A DNA stretch of 57,065 nt. Source: Sunxiuqinia dokdonensis (lineage in GTDB: Bacteria; Bacteroidota; Bacteroidia; Bacteroidales; Prolixibacteraceae). Numbering within the stretch: position 1 is the stretch's first letter; each line of letters begins with the position of its first letter. Positions 10,141 to 18,791 of this stretch are shown in pieces. A model generated the notes under the pieces. It saw only the letters and a program-made list of their open reading frames with translations, ran no database searches and was not told the origin of the DNA. The stretch is from the NCBI RefSeq assembly GCF_001270965.1, contig NZ_LGIA01000170.1:1-57065 (forward strand). The letters are read 5' to 3'. The position numbers and the translations under genes were made by a program.

Positions 10141-12432
10141 TTAATAGCTGTAATTTTCCAATTTGATTTGGGAGAATTTCTCGTCACCCGCCTTTTTATA
10201 GTCAACAATGAAATGATTCCATGACTGCGGAAATCCGCCGATGTTATTGTTCAGGTAAATAATTTTGACCGGATGGGTTCCCTGAGCCAGTGCGATTTGG
10301 GCATTATTTCGCGAATAGCGTTTCACTTCGCCATCATTATTCACCAAAAGCCGACCACCAACAAAAAGCTGGTCAAAATTGGTTTGAAATTCATACACCC
10401 CATCTTCCGGGATTTCGAAATAACCTTCAAGAATAGCTCCTGTGGGCTCCTGGTAGTTGTTGATGGTTCGCAGGTTTTTCTCATTCACCTGAATGGTTTT
10501 CCAGTCTTCAACCGAATCTAAATCTGCAACTTTTATAAAGACTCCCTCAGCATACTTACCTTGCAGCCCAGTGTGGCTGGTTTCAACCGAGACAGCCGGC
10601 AGCAATTCTTGCTTCTCAACGGTGATGGTTCGTACCGGGCTCATTGTTCCTGTGCTCAGAACCGAACGGATCTTGACCGTAGCATTTTCTGTAAAAGTCA
10701 GTGGAGAATCATACACCAAGGCGTTTTGATCCGGCTCGCTTCCATCAAGGGTGTACACCATTTTCAACGAACGCGTGTTGGTAAACGCAAGCTTGGCTTC
10801 ATCAATAAATGCCATGTGGTTTGCCGGTCCTTCCGGCAGTGGAATATGGTAGTTAATATCGTGAAAATCCAACCGTACAAATTGCGGGTCCATACGTTTC
10901 AGAAAATCTTCATAGCTCTTATTTTCTTTCTGCGTCCAGCCCACTTCGGCCAAAGCGATAATACGCGGATAAATGCGGTATTCAAACAATTCGGGTGTAT
11001 AAAGGTATTCAGACCAAACATTGCCCTGCGTGCCAAGAACATGCTTGGCCAGTTCTCCTTCCAAATCGGCAGGCACCGGGTCGTAGCCGTACGACTCTTC
11101 CAGCGTGGTGTAACCACCAATAGCCACAGGTTCCACTTTGCTGTCGCCCTGATAATGATCGAGATAAACCCAGTTACCTGGGGTCATCACCACATCATGC
11201 CCTTGTTTGGCAGCCTCGATGCCACCTGCTTCGCCCCGCCACGACATCACCGTGGCCGAAGGTGCGAGTCCGCCTTCCAAAATTTCGTCCCAGCCCACCA
11301 TTTTCTTATCATGCGCCAGCAGCACCTTTTCAATGCGTTGCACAAAATAGCTTTGCAACTCATGTTCATCTTTCAGGCCTTCGGCTTTGATGCGCTTCTG
11401 ACAGTCAGCACATTCTTCCCAGCGATCTTTGGGAGATTCGTCACCGCCAATATGAAAATATTCGTAGGGAAACAGCGGCACTACCTCGTTGATAATGTCT
11501 TCCAGGAAATGAAACGTTTCTTCTTTCCCCGCGCAGTACACATCGGGCTCAACACCCCACACATTGCGAACCTGAAAAGGGCCTCCGGTGCACGACAGAT
11601 GCGGGTAGCCCACCAAAGCTGCCAGCGAATGTCCCGGCAATTCAATTTCGGGCACCACATTGATAAAGCGCTCAGCCGCATAAGCCACCACTTCCTTAAT
11701 TTCGTCCTGAGTATAGTAGCCACCATATTCACTGCCATCGCCTTCCGTGCGAATCGATCCAAGCTCGGTCAACTTCGGATATTTTTTAATGTCAATGCGC
11801 CAGCCCTGGTCTTCGGTCAGGTGCCAGTGAAAGGTATTCATTTTGAAGAGCGCCATCACATCCAGCTGTTTTTTGATGAACTCGACCGGCACAAAATGCC
11901 GGCAAACATCGAGGTGCATCCCACGCCAGGGAAAGCGTGGCTGGTCTCTAATCTGCACGAAAGGAATCACCCAGTCCACATTGGCGGCCAAAGTTTGACT
12001 TTCAATCTGCGGTGGAAGCAATTGAAGCATGGTTGCCAGTCCATAGAAGCCGGCTCGTGCTGTTGATGCCTTGATGGTAACGCCATTCTCATCAACGGCC
12101 AGCTCATAGCCCTCTTCACCGAAATCGGCTAAATCATCCAACTCGAGTGCAACAAAATTCTTTGCTGGCTTTTCCGAAGTCATTTCCAATGCAAAGCCCG
12201 CGGCTTGTTGAAAACGCTCATTAATTAAACCCGCTGCCGACTTCAACTCAGGCAGATCAGGAACTACAAAGGCAGTTGTTGAATGAACGGTGAAACAACC
12301 GTCAAGGGTAGTCATCTCGTTGGGTTGTGGAACAATCGCCATCTCCGTTTGCTCAGGACGGCTCCCGGTTTGGCAGGCGGCAAAAATCGCCGCTAAAACC
12401 ACGACTGAAAACATGTTTTTTAGACTGGTCAT
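10141..12432 (-). CDS. Beta-N-acetylhexosaminidase, glycoside hydrolase family 20 (lipoprotein)
   Basis: 763 residues from the start at 12432. That start gives a clean lipoprotein signal (AAIFAAC); the open frame extends 20 codons further but without signal features. The order is GH20 N-terminal domain, then the TIM barrel with the catalytic pair Asp331-Glu332 in HIGGDESPKDRW, which uses the substrate acetamido group as nucleophile. The C-terminal part has a chitobiase/FN3-like segment and a PA14-like region (about 620-760) that may bind sugar. It removes terminal GlcNAc or GalNAc. It is separated from GH2 by a terminator, so it may be its own transcription unit. Confidence 0.93.
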   Translation of the reverse strand: MTSLKNMFSVVVLAAIFAACQTGSRPEQTEMAIVPQPNEMTTLDGCFTVHSTTAFVVPDLPELKSAAGLINERFQQAAGFALEMTSEKPAKNFVALELDDLADFGEEGYELAVDENGVTIKASTARAGFYGLATMLQLLPPQIESQTLAANVDWVIPFVQIRDQPRFPWRGMHLDVCRHFVPVEFIKKQLDVMALFKMNTFHWHLTEDQGWRIDIKKYPKLTELGSIRTEGDGSEYGGYYTQDEIKEVVAYAAERFINVVPEIELPGHSLAALVGYPHLSCTGGPFQVRNVWGVEPDVYCAGKEETFHFLEDIINEVVPLFPYEYFHIGGDESPKDRWEECADCQKRIKAEGLKDEHELQSYFVQRIEKVLLAHDKKMVGWDEILEGGLAPSATVMSWRGEAGGIEAAKQGHDVVMTPGNWVYLDHYQGDSKVEPVAIGGYTTLEESYGYDPVPADLEGELAKHVLGTQGNVWSEYLYTPELFEYRIYPRIIALAEVGWTQKENKSYEDFLKRMDPQFVRLDFHDINYHIPLPEGPANHMAFIDEAKLAFTNTRSLKMVYTLDGSEPDQNALVYDSPLTFTENATVKIRSVLSTGTMSPVRTITVEKQELLPAVSVETSHTGLQGKYAEGVFIKVADLDSVEDWKTIQVNEKNLRTINNYQEPTGAILEGYFEIPEDGVYEFQTNFDQLFVGGRLLVNNDGEVKRYSRNNAQIALAQGTHPVKIIYLNNNIGGFPQSWNHFIVDYKKAGDEKFSQIKLENYSY

Positions 12433-12543
12433 ACTTATGCTTTTTATGGTTTGAATCTCTTTTTCAACAGCAGTCGTACCCAATGATACCATTCAAATGC
12501 ATTCTCCTATGCACAGCGATCCTACTGTTTCAAATTGTCTGCA

Positions 12544-12551
12544 CAAATATA
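12544..12551 (-). promoter_or_regulatory. Possible -7 element for the GH20 gene
   Basis: TATATTTG on the minus strand fits TAnnTTTG about 110 bp before the start codon. No good TTTG lies at the right distance upstream, so the call is weak. Confidence 0.35.
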
Positions 12552-12964
12552 TCAATTTGTGCGTGCTCGAACACACAAATCTTAAAAAGTTTTCCGAAAG
12601 TATTAGAATCCGAAAATAGTATTGACTTAGCATATTGATGATCAGCAAACTAAATTTTACATGTTAAACATCTAATCACCGATAATCCGACGATTTTTTC
12701 GTTTACGTCAAAACTGCCTTTCGAGGTAAAACCACTGCCATGACTCCGATTGGCAGCACGCTTTACCATCCATCCTAACTTCATAGTTTAAGACCGGCTG
12801 ATGACCTGAAGATGAAAAGAACGAAATTCATGCCCGGAGTGTTAAAATGGGAGCACGCACGTCAACCGATGGAAACCCGCGTGGCACCTATACAAAGCGA
12901 TCCTCCTCCGCCCCATGCGTCTGTAATTAATTGAAAAAAAATCTTTTATTCAAAAAATTAAATG
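12552..12964. other. Intergenic stretch without recognisable gene
   Basis: About 410 bp between the GH20 promoter region and the cold-shock gene. I see no open frame with coding character on either strand and no tRNA. The only structure noted is a 6-bp hairpin, CTGCCA/TGGCAG, at 12735-12756, without a T run. Confidence 0.5.
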
Positions 12965-12972
12965 TATATTTG
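12965..12972 (+). promoter_or_regulatory. -7 element of the cold-shock gene
   Basis: TATATTTG matches TAnnTTTG, 30 bp before the start codon. The upstream -33 box is degenerate in an A/T-rich tract. The predicted leader is short (about 25 nt) and A/T-rich, without the long structured leader of E. coli cspA. Confidence 0.5.
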
Positions 12973-13002
12973 CGCCAGTATTTATTATTTATTACAATTA
13001 TT

Positions 13003-13194
13003 ATGAACAAAGGAACAGTTAAATTTTTCAACGAATCCAAAGGTTTTGGATTTATCACAGACGGAGCATCATCAGAAGAGTATTTCGTACACGTATCAGG
13101 ATTGAACGACGAAATTAGAGAGAACGACGAAGTAACTTTCGATCTTCAAGATGGCCGTAAAGGATTAAATGCCGTAAATGTTAAACTTGCGTAG
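13003..13194 (+). CDS. CspA-family cold-shock protein (single CSD domain)
   Basis: 63 residues from ATG 13003, the right length for a one-domain cold-shock protein. The frame opens 24 codons earlier at a TTG, but that part overlaps the -7 element and is not protein-like. RNP1 is present as KGFGFI and RNP2 as EYFVHVS, the aromatic nucleic-acid-binding face. It binds single-stranded RNA/DNA and melts RNA secondary structure. It is monocistronic, with a strong terminator 30 bp after the stop. Confidence 0.95.
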   Translation: MNKGTVKFFNESKGFGFITDGASSEEYFVHVSGLNDEIRENDEVTFDLQDGRKGLNAVNVKLA

Positions 13195-13223
13195 TTTATA
13201 ATTATATAAGACATTTATTACTG

Positions 13224-13260
13224 AAAACCAGCTCAATTTATTTTGAGCTGGTTTTATTTT
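13224..13260 (+). terminator. Intrinsic terminator of the cold-shock gene
   Basis: Perfect 13-bp stem: AAAACCAGCTCAA (13224-13236) with TTGAGCTGGTTTT (13243-13255), a six-base loop and a T-rich tail. Confidence 0.9.
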
Positions 13261-13354
13261 GTCCAATCTATTGCGGTAACCTCAATTCACAATATGTTTT
13301 GACAGCGGGATTTAATCGACCGCTAACGATATGAGAAGAATAGTTTTCAGACCA

Positions 13355-14278
13355 TTAACCGTTTGCCAGGGCTGTCAGTGCATTTTCGGTACGTGATAAA
13401 TAGTTATCGATTTGTTCAGTAGTTTCGAAACCGACAATCATCATATCAACCGAGCCCAAGCCAAGCACAAACTTCAGGGCATGGTCAATTTTCTGGCTGT
13501 CATCGCGATATTCGCCATTGCCAACCAGTTTCATACCGATTACGCCTTTCCCGGATTCATGCAGTTGGTTGATCACCTCGATCACTTCTTCCGGTTCGGG
13601 CTTGTCCATGGCAATACCGTAAGGATTGATCCGCACGTGAATAATGTCCACCCACGGGCTTGCAGCCGCCTTTTTCATCGCATCGAGCGAATGCACCGAC
13701 ACGCCATGTGCCCGGACAATTCCTTTGGCTTTCAATTTATCGAGGATCTCCATCTGCCGTTTTTGGGTATCGGTCCAGTCGGTTTCAACCATACAATGAA
13801 TTTGAACCATGTCTAAATAATCGGTATTCAACTCTTTACGAAAACGATCAATGACAACATCAGCATCGGGTCGTTCCGGCTCCGGAATTCCGCCCGGCCT
13901 CACCCAAATTTTCGAACAAAGCGTAATCTTGTCCCGATCCATTGTCTGGAGTGCTTCTGCCATCAGCGGATGCGTACCATAAGAATCAGCACAATCGAAA
14001 AACCGTATGCCCCGGTCGTAGGCGTGCTGTAATAACTCAAGGCTCTTATTCTTGTCCTGCCTAGTCAGGTAGGCAGTTCTGTTTCCTGCATGAACGCCCG
14101 TTCCCATACCAATCAAAGTAGATTCAACGCCCGATTTTCCAAGCTTGATGACTTGCAGCGGATCTTTGGATCGCACAGGTTTTCCGGCAGCCAGCAGCGG
14201 ATTATCGAAAAGAAGATGAGCCGTTCCCAGTGACAAGGCGGCAATAAATTTACGACGGTTCAATCCAGGTATGTTCAT
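13355..14278 (-). CDS. Aldo/keto reductase with Tat-like signal
   Basis: 307 residues from ATG 14278. This start places a twin-arginine-like motif, NRRKFIAALSLG, at the N-terminus; the frame is open 37 codons further up but that extension has no signal features. The TIM-barrel aldo/keto reductase tetrad is visible: Asp in FFDCADSYGTH, Tyr in the same segment, Lys in LCSKIWV, His in MVQIHCM. It should be an NADPH-dependent oxidoreductase, probably periplasmic if the Tat signal works. The substrate is unknown, and neighbours give no operon context. Confidence 0.85.
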   Translation of the reverse strand: MNIPGLNRRKFIAALSLGTAHLLFDNPLLAAGKPVRSKDPLQVIKLGKSGVESTLIGMGTGVHAGNRTAYLTRQDKNKSLELLQHAYDRGIRFFDCADSYGTHPLMAEALQTMDRDKITLCSKIWVRPGGIPEPERPDADVVIDRFRKELNTDYLDMVQIHCMVETDWTDTQKRQMEILDKLKAKGIVRAHGVSVHSLDAMKKAAASPWVDIIHVRINPYGIAMDKPEPEEVIEVINQLHESGKGVIGMKLVGNGEYRDDSQKIDHALKFVLGLGSVDMMIVGFETTEQIDNYLSRTENALTALANG

Positions 14279-14433
14279 ACTAAAGGTTTTTAATTCGTTG
14301 ATGATATCAACAAATGTAACAGAAATTGGTTGATTGACAGTACCAACTATAAAAACTGTTTTAGGGCGAGGTTTTTTCCTGATTACCAATTAAATTCGAC
14401 GAATACGAGCAAAGTCCGGCTGGACGTTCCGTT

Positions 14434-15288
14434 TCAGTCAAGAAATTCAAACTGCAGCGTGATGTGTTGAATATCAAATTCTTCTCTTAAAATCTGCGCC
14501 AGCTGTTTGCTGATCATTTTCGTCCCGGAAAGCGGCAGATCCTTGTTTAACACAACATGTGCTTCAAAATGAACCGTGCTGTCAGTCAGGCGCCAAACGT
14601 GGATGTGATACACCCGGGCCACGAGTTCATGCGCAGTCAGCCGCCGTGCAATCTCCGGCACCAAAATACCGGAAGGCGCAAACTGCATCAGGATTTCCGT
14701 TGATTCTTTCAGCAATTTGTAGGTATGGAACAGAAGATAAAAACTAATCAGCAAGGTCACCGTCGGATCAATCCAATACCATTCCCATTGCCAAATGCAC
14801 AAAGCTCCCACGACAACAGCAACAGAAGTGAGGGCATCTCCCATCAGGTGAAGGTACGCGGCCTTAATATTCAAATTTTGATGCTTGTCGGCATGTAATA
14901 AAAAAACGGAAAAACCATTGGCCGCAATTCCCAAGACACCCAACCAAAGCATCCAGCGAAAATCAATAACCTGCGGGTCGAAATAACGTTTGATGGCCTC
15001 AACCATCAGGTAAAACGAAATGGCCACCAACACCAAAGCATTGATGAAAGCAGCGATAATTTCGGCCCGCTGAAAACCAAAGGTGCTTTTTGATGTTTTC
15101 TCGCGTCGGCTTAACCGGTTGGCCACGTAGGCCAGCACAACGGCGAGACTGTCGCTCAAGTTATGCAAAGCATCTGATATCAGGGCCAGACTGCCCGAGA
15201 TGATTCCCCCGATGATTTGCGCAAGGGTAATCACGACATTGAGAATTATAGTGATGCCCAATCGCTTTTGTGCATGGTCATGTGCCAT
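14434..15288 (-). CDS. Cation diffusion facilitator family metal exporter (CzcD/ZitB-like)
   Basis: 284 residues with about six membrane segments. The metal-site motifs are in place: SDALHNLSDS in segment 2 (HxxxD) and HLMGDALTS in segment 5 (HxxxD). A C-terminal cytoplasmic ferredoxin-like domain (about 205-284) contains VYHIHVWRLTDS, typical of the family. It exports Zn2+ (also Cd2+/Co2+ in relatives) from the cytoplasm in exchange for protons. The gene is divergent from the ECF sigma operon across about 130 bp. No metal regulator is adjacent. Confidence 0.92.
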   Translation of the reverse strand: MAHDHAQKRLGITIILNVVITLAQIIGGIISGSLALISDALHNLSDSLAVVLAYVANRLSRREKTSKSTFGFQRAEIIAAFINALVLVAISFYLMVEAIKRYFDPQVIDFRWMLWLGVLGIAANGFSVFLLHADKHQNLNIKAAYLHLMGDALTSVAVVVGALCIWQWEWYWIDPTVTLLISFYLLFHTYKLLKESTEILMQFAPSGILVPEIARRLTAHELVARVYHIHVWRLTDSTVHFEAHVVLNKDLPLSGTKMISKQLAQILREEFDIQHITLQFEFLD

Positions 15289-15364
15289 AGCTTTACTAAC
15301 AGCAAATTAAAACGAATGTTCCGGCTACCCCCCGCGAAAACGAATACCAATCACGATTTCTGCC

Positions 15365-15372
15365 TATATTTG
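15365..15372 (+). promoter_or_regulatory. -7 element for the ECF sigma operon
   Basis: TATATTTG fits TAnnTTTG and would place the transcription start near 15378, about 40 nt before the first in-frame start. No clear -33 box is seen. Confidence 0.4.
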
Positions 15373-15416
15373 AAGCAAATTTTTTTGATAAGAATCACAA
15401 CTCCTGATGCAACAAT

Positions 15417-16016
15417 TTGAATTTTCATACCGTCTTTCAATCAGAAACAAAAACACCATTGGACGCACTTTACAAAAATATCCATCAAGATGTGATTGAC
15501 CGCTGTAAGTTGGGCGAACGCAATGCACAGTTTCAGCTGTATAAAATGTATTACAAGTCGATGTACAACACCAGTCTTCGGATTGTTGGCAACGACACAG
15601 AAGCAGAAGACATCATGCAGGAAGCGTTTTTAAGTGCCTTCAAAAAAATCGACACCTACTCGGGGCAGGTCAGTTTTGGGGCCTGGCTCAAGAAAATTGT
15701 CGTCAATCGTTCGTTGGATTATTTGAAGAAGCGAAAAGTTCATTTTGAAGAACTGGACGAACGGACAGCGGACGAAATGGAAACGCCCATGATGGAAACC
15801 CGGGAATTGAATCTCGAAAAGTTGAAGCAGGCGATTATGCAACTTCCGGAAGGTTACCGGGTGGTATTGAGCCTTTATTTGCTCGAAGGATACGATCATG
15901 ACGAGATTTCTGAAATCCTGCACATCAGCAATTCGTCCTCACGGTCGCAGCTGTTGCGGGCAAAAAACAAGTTGCGCGAATATTTGCAAAAAGATGAAGT
16001 TTATTCAATGAATTAA
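15417..16016 (+). CDS. ECF-subfamily RNA polymerase sigma factor
   Basis: Up to 199 residues. Region 2 (RIVGNDTEAEDIMQEAFLSA, about 55-75) and region 4 (LPEGYRVVLSLYLLEGYDHD) are typical of Bacteroidota ECF factors. No ATG is available in frame: the start must be TTG 15417 or TTG 15459; the latter gives MDALYKNIHQDVIDRC, nearer the usual N-terminus. An ATG at 15407 opens a different 30-codon frame overlapping the beginning. It is followed after 12 bp by a one-membrane-segment protein that may be its anti-sigma factor and then by a secreted repeat protein, suggesting an envelope-sensing circuit. Confidence 0.92.
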   Translation: MNFHTVFQSETKTPLDALYKNIHQDVIDRCKLGERNAQFQLYKMYYKSMYNTSLRIVGNDTEAEDIMQEAFLSAFKKIDTYSGQVSFGAWLKKIVVNRSLDYLKKRKVHFEELDERTADEMETPMMETRELNLEKLKQAIMQLPEGYRVVLSLYLLEGYDHDEISEILHISNSSSRSQLLRAKNKLREYLQKDEVYSMN

Positions 16017-16028
16017 TACCGGATAATT

Positions 16029-16592
16029 ATGAAAGATCTATTGGAGAAGACCATTCGGGAAAACAAACTTAAGCTGGAAGAAGAGGCGCCGGAGGGGCAC
16101 TTCGAACGGTTTGAAGCCAAACTGAACCGGGAACATAAAACCTTCCGCCTTGACAGAAAGATGATTCTGCAACTGGCTGCGGCACTGGTTTTCGTTCTGC
16201 TGCTGGGCAACCAACTGCGCCTGTATTTCGGGCCTGTTCAAAGCCAGCAGGAGCAGCAGGCCGCCACGCTCTCTTCGGTTTCGGACGAGTACAGCGAAGT
16301 TGAATTTTACTTCACCTCAGCCATCAACCAGGGAATGAGCGAATGGGACAAATTGATTCAAGATGGCTACATTTCTGAAGCGGATCAGCAAATGATGACC
16401 AACGAAATAAAAGAATTCGACCAGATGCAGGCACAGCTTCAGAAAGAGCTGCAAGCCAATCCTGACGACGATCGGGTAATTCAGGCCATGCTGGAATATT
16501 ACCAGGCCAAACTAAGTGTGATCACGCTGATTATTGACAAATTGAAAGAAGTTAAACACCAAAAAATGACCCATAATGAAACTGAAATTTAA
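16029..16592 (+). CDS. Putative anti-sigma factor: single-pass membrane protein with coiled-coil
   Basis: 187 residues, no confident family match. About 45 charged cytoplasmic residues precede one membrane helix (about 46-64, LQLAAALVFVLLLGNQLRLY), followed by a helical, Gln/Glu-rich outer part likely to form a coiled coil. Small single-pass proteins encoded directly after an ECF sigma gene commonly serve as anti-sigma factors holding sigma at the membrane; here that is inference from order, size and topology, since the usual FecR or zinc anti-sigma motifs are absent. Its end overlaps the next gene by 17 bp, implying coupled translation. Confidence 0.65.
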   Translation: MKDLLEKTIRENKLKLEEEAPEGHFERFEAKLNREHKTFRLDRKMILQLAAALVFVLLLGNQLRLYFGPVQSQQEQQAATLSSVSDEYSEVEFYFTSAINQGMSEWDKLIQDGYISEADQQMMTNEIKEFDQMQAQLQKELQANPDDDRVIQAMLEYYQAKLSVITLIIDKLKEVKHQKMTHNETEI

Positions 16593-17610
16593 AATTCTCA
16601 TCCTGATTCTGGGATTAAGCCTCACTGCCGCCCAGGCAGCCGAATATACCCGGAACGAACATGCGTCTTATCTGAAATCGCAGGTTCAGGCGTTAGACAT
16701 TACCAATAAGTTTGGAACCATTACCATCAACGACTTTGGAGGCGACTCGGTTGTGGTTGATGTGGTGATTTCCGTAGAAAACACAAACGAAAAGAAAGCG
16801 GAAGCGCTGCTCAACGAAATTCGTATCAATATTCGCCGTGTGGGCCATGTTTTAAACCTGCAAACCGTGATCAACGACGATTTCAAAACCAAAGGCAACT
16901 TCTCGATCGATTATACCATCAACATTCCGGCCGACCGCGACCTGACAGTAACCAATAAGTTTGGCAACCTGGTGCTCAATAATCTGAACGCCAAAGGCAC
17001 ATTTGACCTGGGCTACGGAAACATGAATGCCGGAAAACTGGAAGCGCCTGGTGGCAGCAAAATCAACCTGACCATAGCTTACGGCAAAGCCGACATTGAA
17101 TCGGTCAATCATTTACAGGCCGAGGTAAAATACTCCAAAATATTTATCGGCGAAGCTCAAAGCATTCAGGCTGAATCTAAATATTCAGGCTTGAATATTA
17201 AAAGGATGGGTGAGCTGGTCCTCGAATCGAAATACGATGGTTTGAATGTGGATGAAATCGCAACGCTCAAGGCCAATTCAAAATACACCAATTACAGCAT
17301 TGAAAAGCTTCAAAAATCGCTGGTTCTGGATACCCAATACGGATCTGTGAGGATTAGCGATGTGGCAGAAAATTTCGACAATATAGAAGTTACAAACAGC
17401 TATGGAGGCATTGAATTGGGACTGAACCAAGCCAACTACCAGATTGATGCGGCCTGCGATTACTGCGACATTAAGTACCCGGAAACCGAATTTGAGGGAA
17501 ACCGCGAAAAGCGTGACCATAGCTTCAGCTTACAAGGAATGATTGGATCGCAATCCAATAAGAAAGTAGTCATTAAAAGTCGTTATGGCGGAATCAAACT
17601 CATGAAATAG
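16576..17610 (+). CDS. Exported beta-repeat protein (DUF4097/adhesin-like)
   Basis: 344 residues with a signal peptide (about 1-21, ending AAQA). The body is built of short beta repeats: TNKFGTITI and TNKFGNLVL near the start, then repeated SKYxxLxI-type units (about 180-260), ending in SRYGGIKLMK. This looks like the right-handed beta-solenoid of DUF4097-type proteins, found next to ECF/anti-sigma pairs in many Bacteroidota. It overlaps the anti-sigma-like gene, so the three form one operon. It probably sits in the periplasm or outer membrane; its function is unknown. Confidence 0.75.
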   Translation: MKLKFKILILILGLSLTAAQAAEYTRNEHASYLKSQVQALDITNKFGTITINDFGGDSVVVDVVISVENTNEKKAEALLNEIRINIRRVGHVLNLQTVINDDFKTKGNFSIDYTINIPADRDLTVTNKFGNLVLNNLNAKGTFDLGYGNMNAGKLEAPGGSKINLTIAYGKADIESVNHLQAEVKYSKIFIGEAQSIQAESKYSGLNIKRMGELVLESKYDGLNVDEIATLKANSKYTNYSIEKLQKSLVLDTQYGSVRISDVAENFDNIEVTNSYGGIELGLNQANYQIDAACDYCDIKYPETEFEGNREKRDHSFSLQGMIGSQSNKKVVIKSRYGGIKLMK

Positions 17611-17630
17611 CTTTAACTGGCGAAAAAAAG

Positions 17631-17663
17631 AAACCGTAAGTTCAATACTTGCGGTTTTTTTTT
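17631..17663 (+). terminator. Intrinsic terminator of the ECF operon
   Basis: AAACCGTAAGT (17631-17641) pairs with ACTTGCGGTTT (17647-17657), with one T-G pair and a five-base loop, followed by a T run. It ends 15 bp before the next start codon. Confidence 0.85.
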
Positions 17664-17678
17664 ACTTTTATTCCCCGC

Positions 17679-18791
17679 ATGAATAAAAAATTACACGTCG
17701 TCAGTTTCAATGTTCCCGATCCACCCAATTACGGTGGAATCATTGATGTATACTATAAACTTAAATACCTGGCCCAAGCCGATATTGACATCATTCTGCA
17801 CTGTTTTCATTACGGAAGGCAAGCCTCTGCAGACTTGGAAAAAATATGCCACCAAGTTTATTATTACAAACGCAAGCAAGGGCCGATTAACCTGCTCTCG
17901 ACCTTACCTTACATTGTAAAAACACGAAGGTCAAAAACCCTGCTTGAAAACTTACAAAATGAAATTGTGCCCATTTTGTTCGAAGGGCTGCATTCGTGCT
18001 ACTACCTGGATCATCCGCTGCTGGGCGCTTATCCGAAGGTTGTTCGAACACACAACGTGGAGCACCACTACTATCAGTATTTAAGTTCGTCGGAGCAAAA
18101 CCTGTTCAAACAGGCCTACTTTAAGCTGGAAGCATTCAAGCTGCGATGCTTTGAGAAGAAACTAAAGCATGCCTCTGCCATTTTAAGCATTTCGCCAGAC
18201 GACACGCGCTATTTCAAAAACAACTACCGCATGGGCGATTACATTCCGGCCTTTCATCCGTTTGATCAAGTGAAAGCCAGCTGGGGATTCGGTGAATATA
18301 TTCTGTATCATGGCAACCTGGGAGTCGCCGAAAACCAAAAAGCCATCGGCTATTTGTTGGATCGTATTTTTACTGAAATCACCTTACCCCTGATTATTGC
18401 CGGGAAAAATCCTCCCGACTGGCTGACAAAAAAAGCAGCCGACATTCCGCATGTCAGCGTCATTGGCAACCCGGATACGGACGTGATGGACCACCTCATC
18501 CGGAATGCGCAAATCAACCTGATTCCTAGCTTTCAGCCTACCGGCCTGAAGTTGAAACTATTGGCCTCGCTGTTTCTTGGTCGTCACTGCGTGACCAACT
18601 CGCCCATGGTTCTGAATTCCGGATTGAGTCATCTTTGCTATATTGCAGACAATATTGCTGATCTGGTAAAAATCATTCAGCAAAAATTTGAAGAAGAAAT
18701 TACGAACGAAGAAATCAATCAACGCAAAGAGATTCTGGAAACCCAATTTTCGAATGAACAAAATGCTCAAAAAATTTACGACCTTATTTAG
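17679..18791 (+). CDS. Glycosyltransferase, GT-B fold (GT4-like)
   Basis: 370 residues from ATG 17679; ten further upstream codons overlap the terminator and are not used. It begins with a Rossmann strand (LHVVSFNVPDPPNYGG), where the glycine-rich turn is typical of GT-B acceptor domains. The C-terminal half has an ILYHGNLGVAENQKAIGYL donor-domain strand and TDVMDHLIRNAQINLIPSF, where GT4 enzymes recognise the nucleotide sugar. The usual EX7E motif is not clear. Probably transfers a sugar in the cytoplasm to an envelope glycan. It overlaps the next gene by 38 bp. Confidence 0.75.
   Translation: MNKKLHVVSFNVPDPPNYGGIIDVYYKLKYLAQADIDIILHCFHYGRQASADLEKICHQVYYYKRKQGPINLLSTLPYIVKTRRSKTLLENLQNEIVPILFEGLHSCYYLDHPLLGAYPKVVRTHNVEHHYYQYLSSSEQNLFKQAYFKLEAFKLRCFEKKLKHASAILSISPDDTRYFKNNYRMGDYIPAFHPFDQVKASWGFGEYILYHGNLGVAENQKAIGYLLDRIFTEITLPLIIAGKNPPDWLTKKAADIPHVSVIGNPDTDVMDHLIRNAQINLIPSFQPTGLKLKLLASLFLGRHCVTNSPMVLNSGLSHLCYIADNIADLVKIIQQKFEEEITNEEINQRKEILETQFSNEQNAQKIYDLI

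Noticed and set aside
10561-12066. 501-codon open frame on the plus strand
   Set aside because: Antisense to the GH20 gene, whose motifs and length are secure; the translation has no fold-like pattern.
12735-12756. Terminator hairpin in the GH20-csp gap
   Set aside because: Six-bp stem with no T run and no gene ending nearby.
12931-13002. Longer cold-shock protein starting at TTG 12931
   Set aside because: The extension overlaps the -7 element and would make the protein 24 residues longer than the family.
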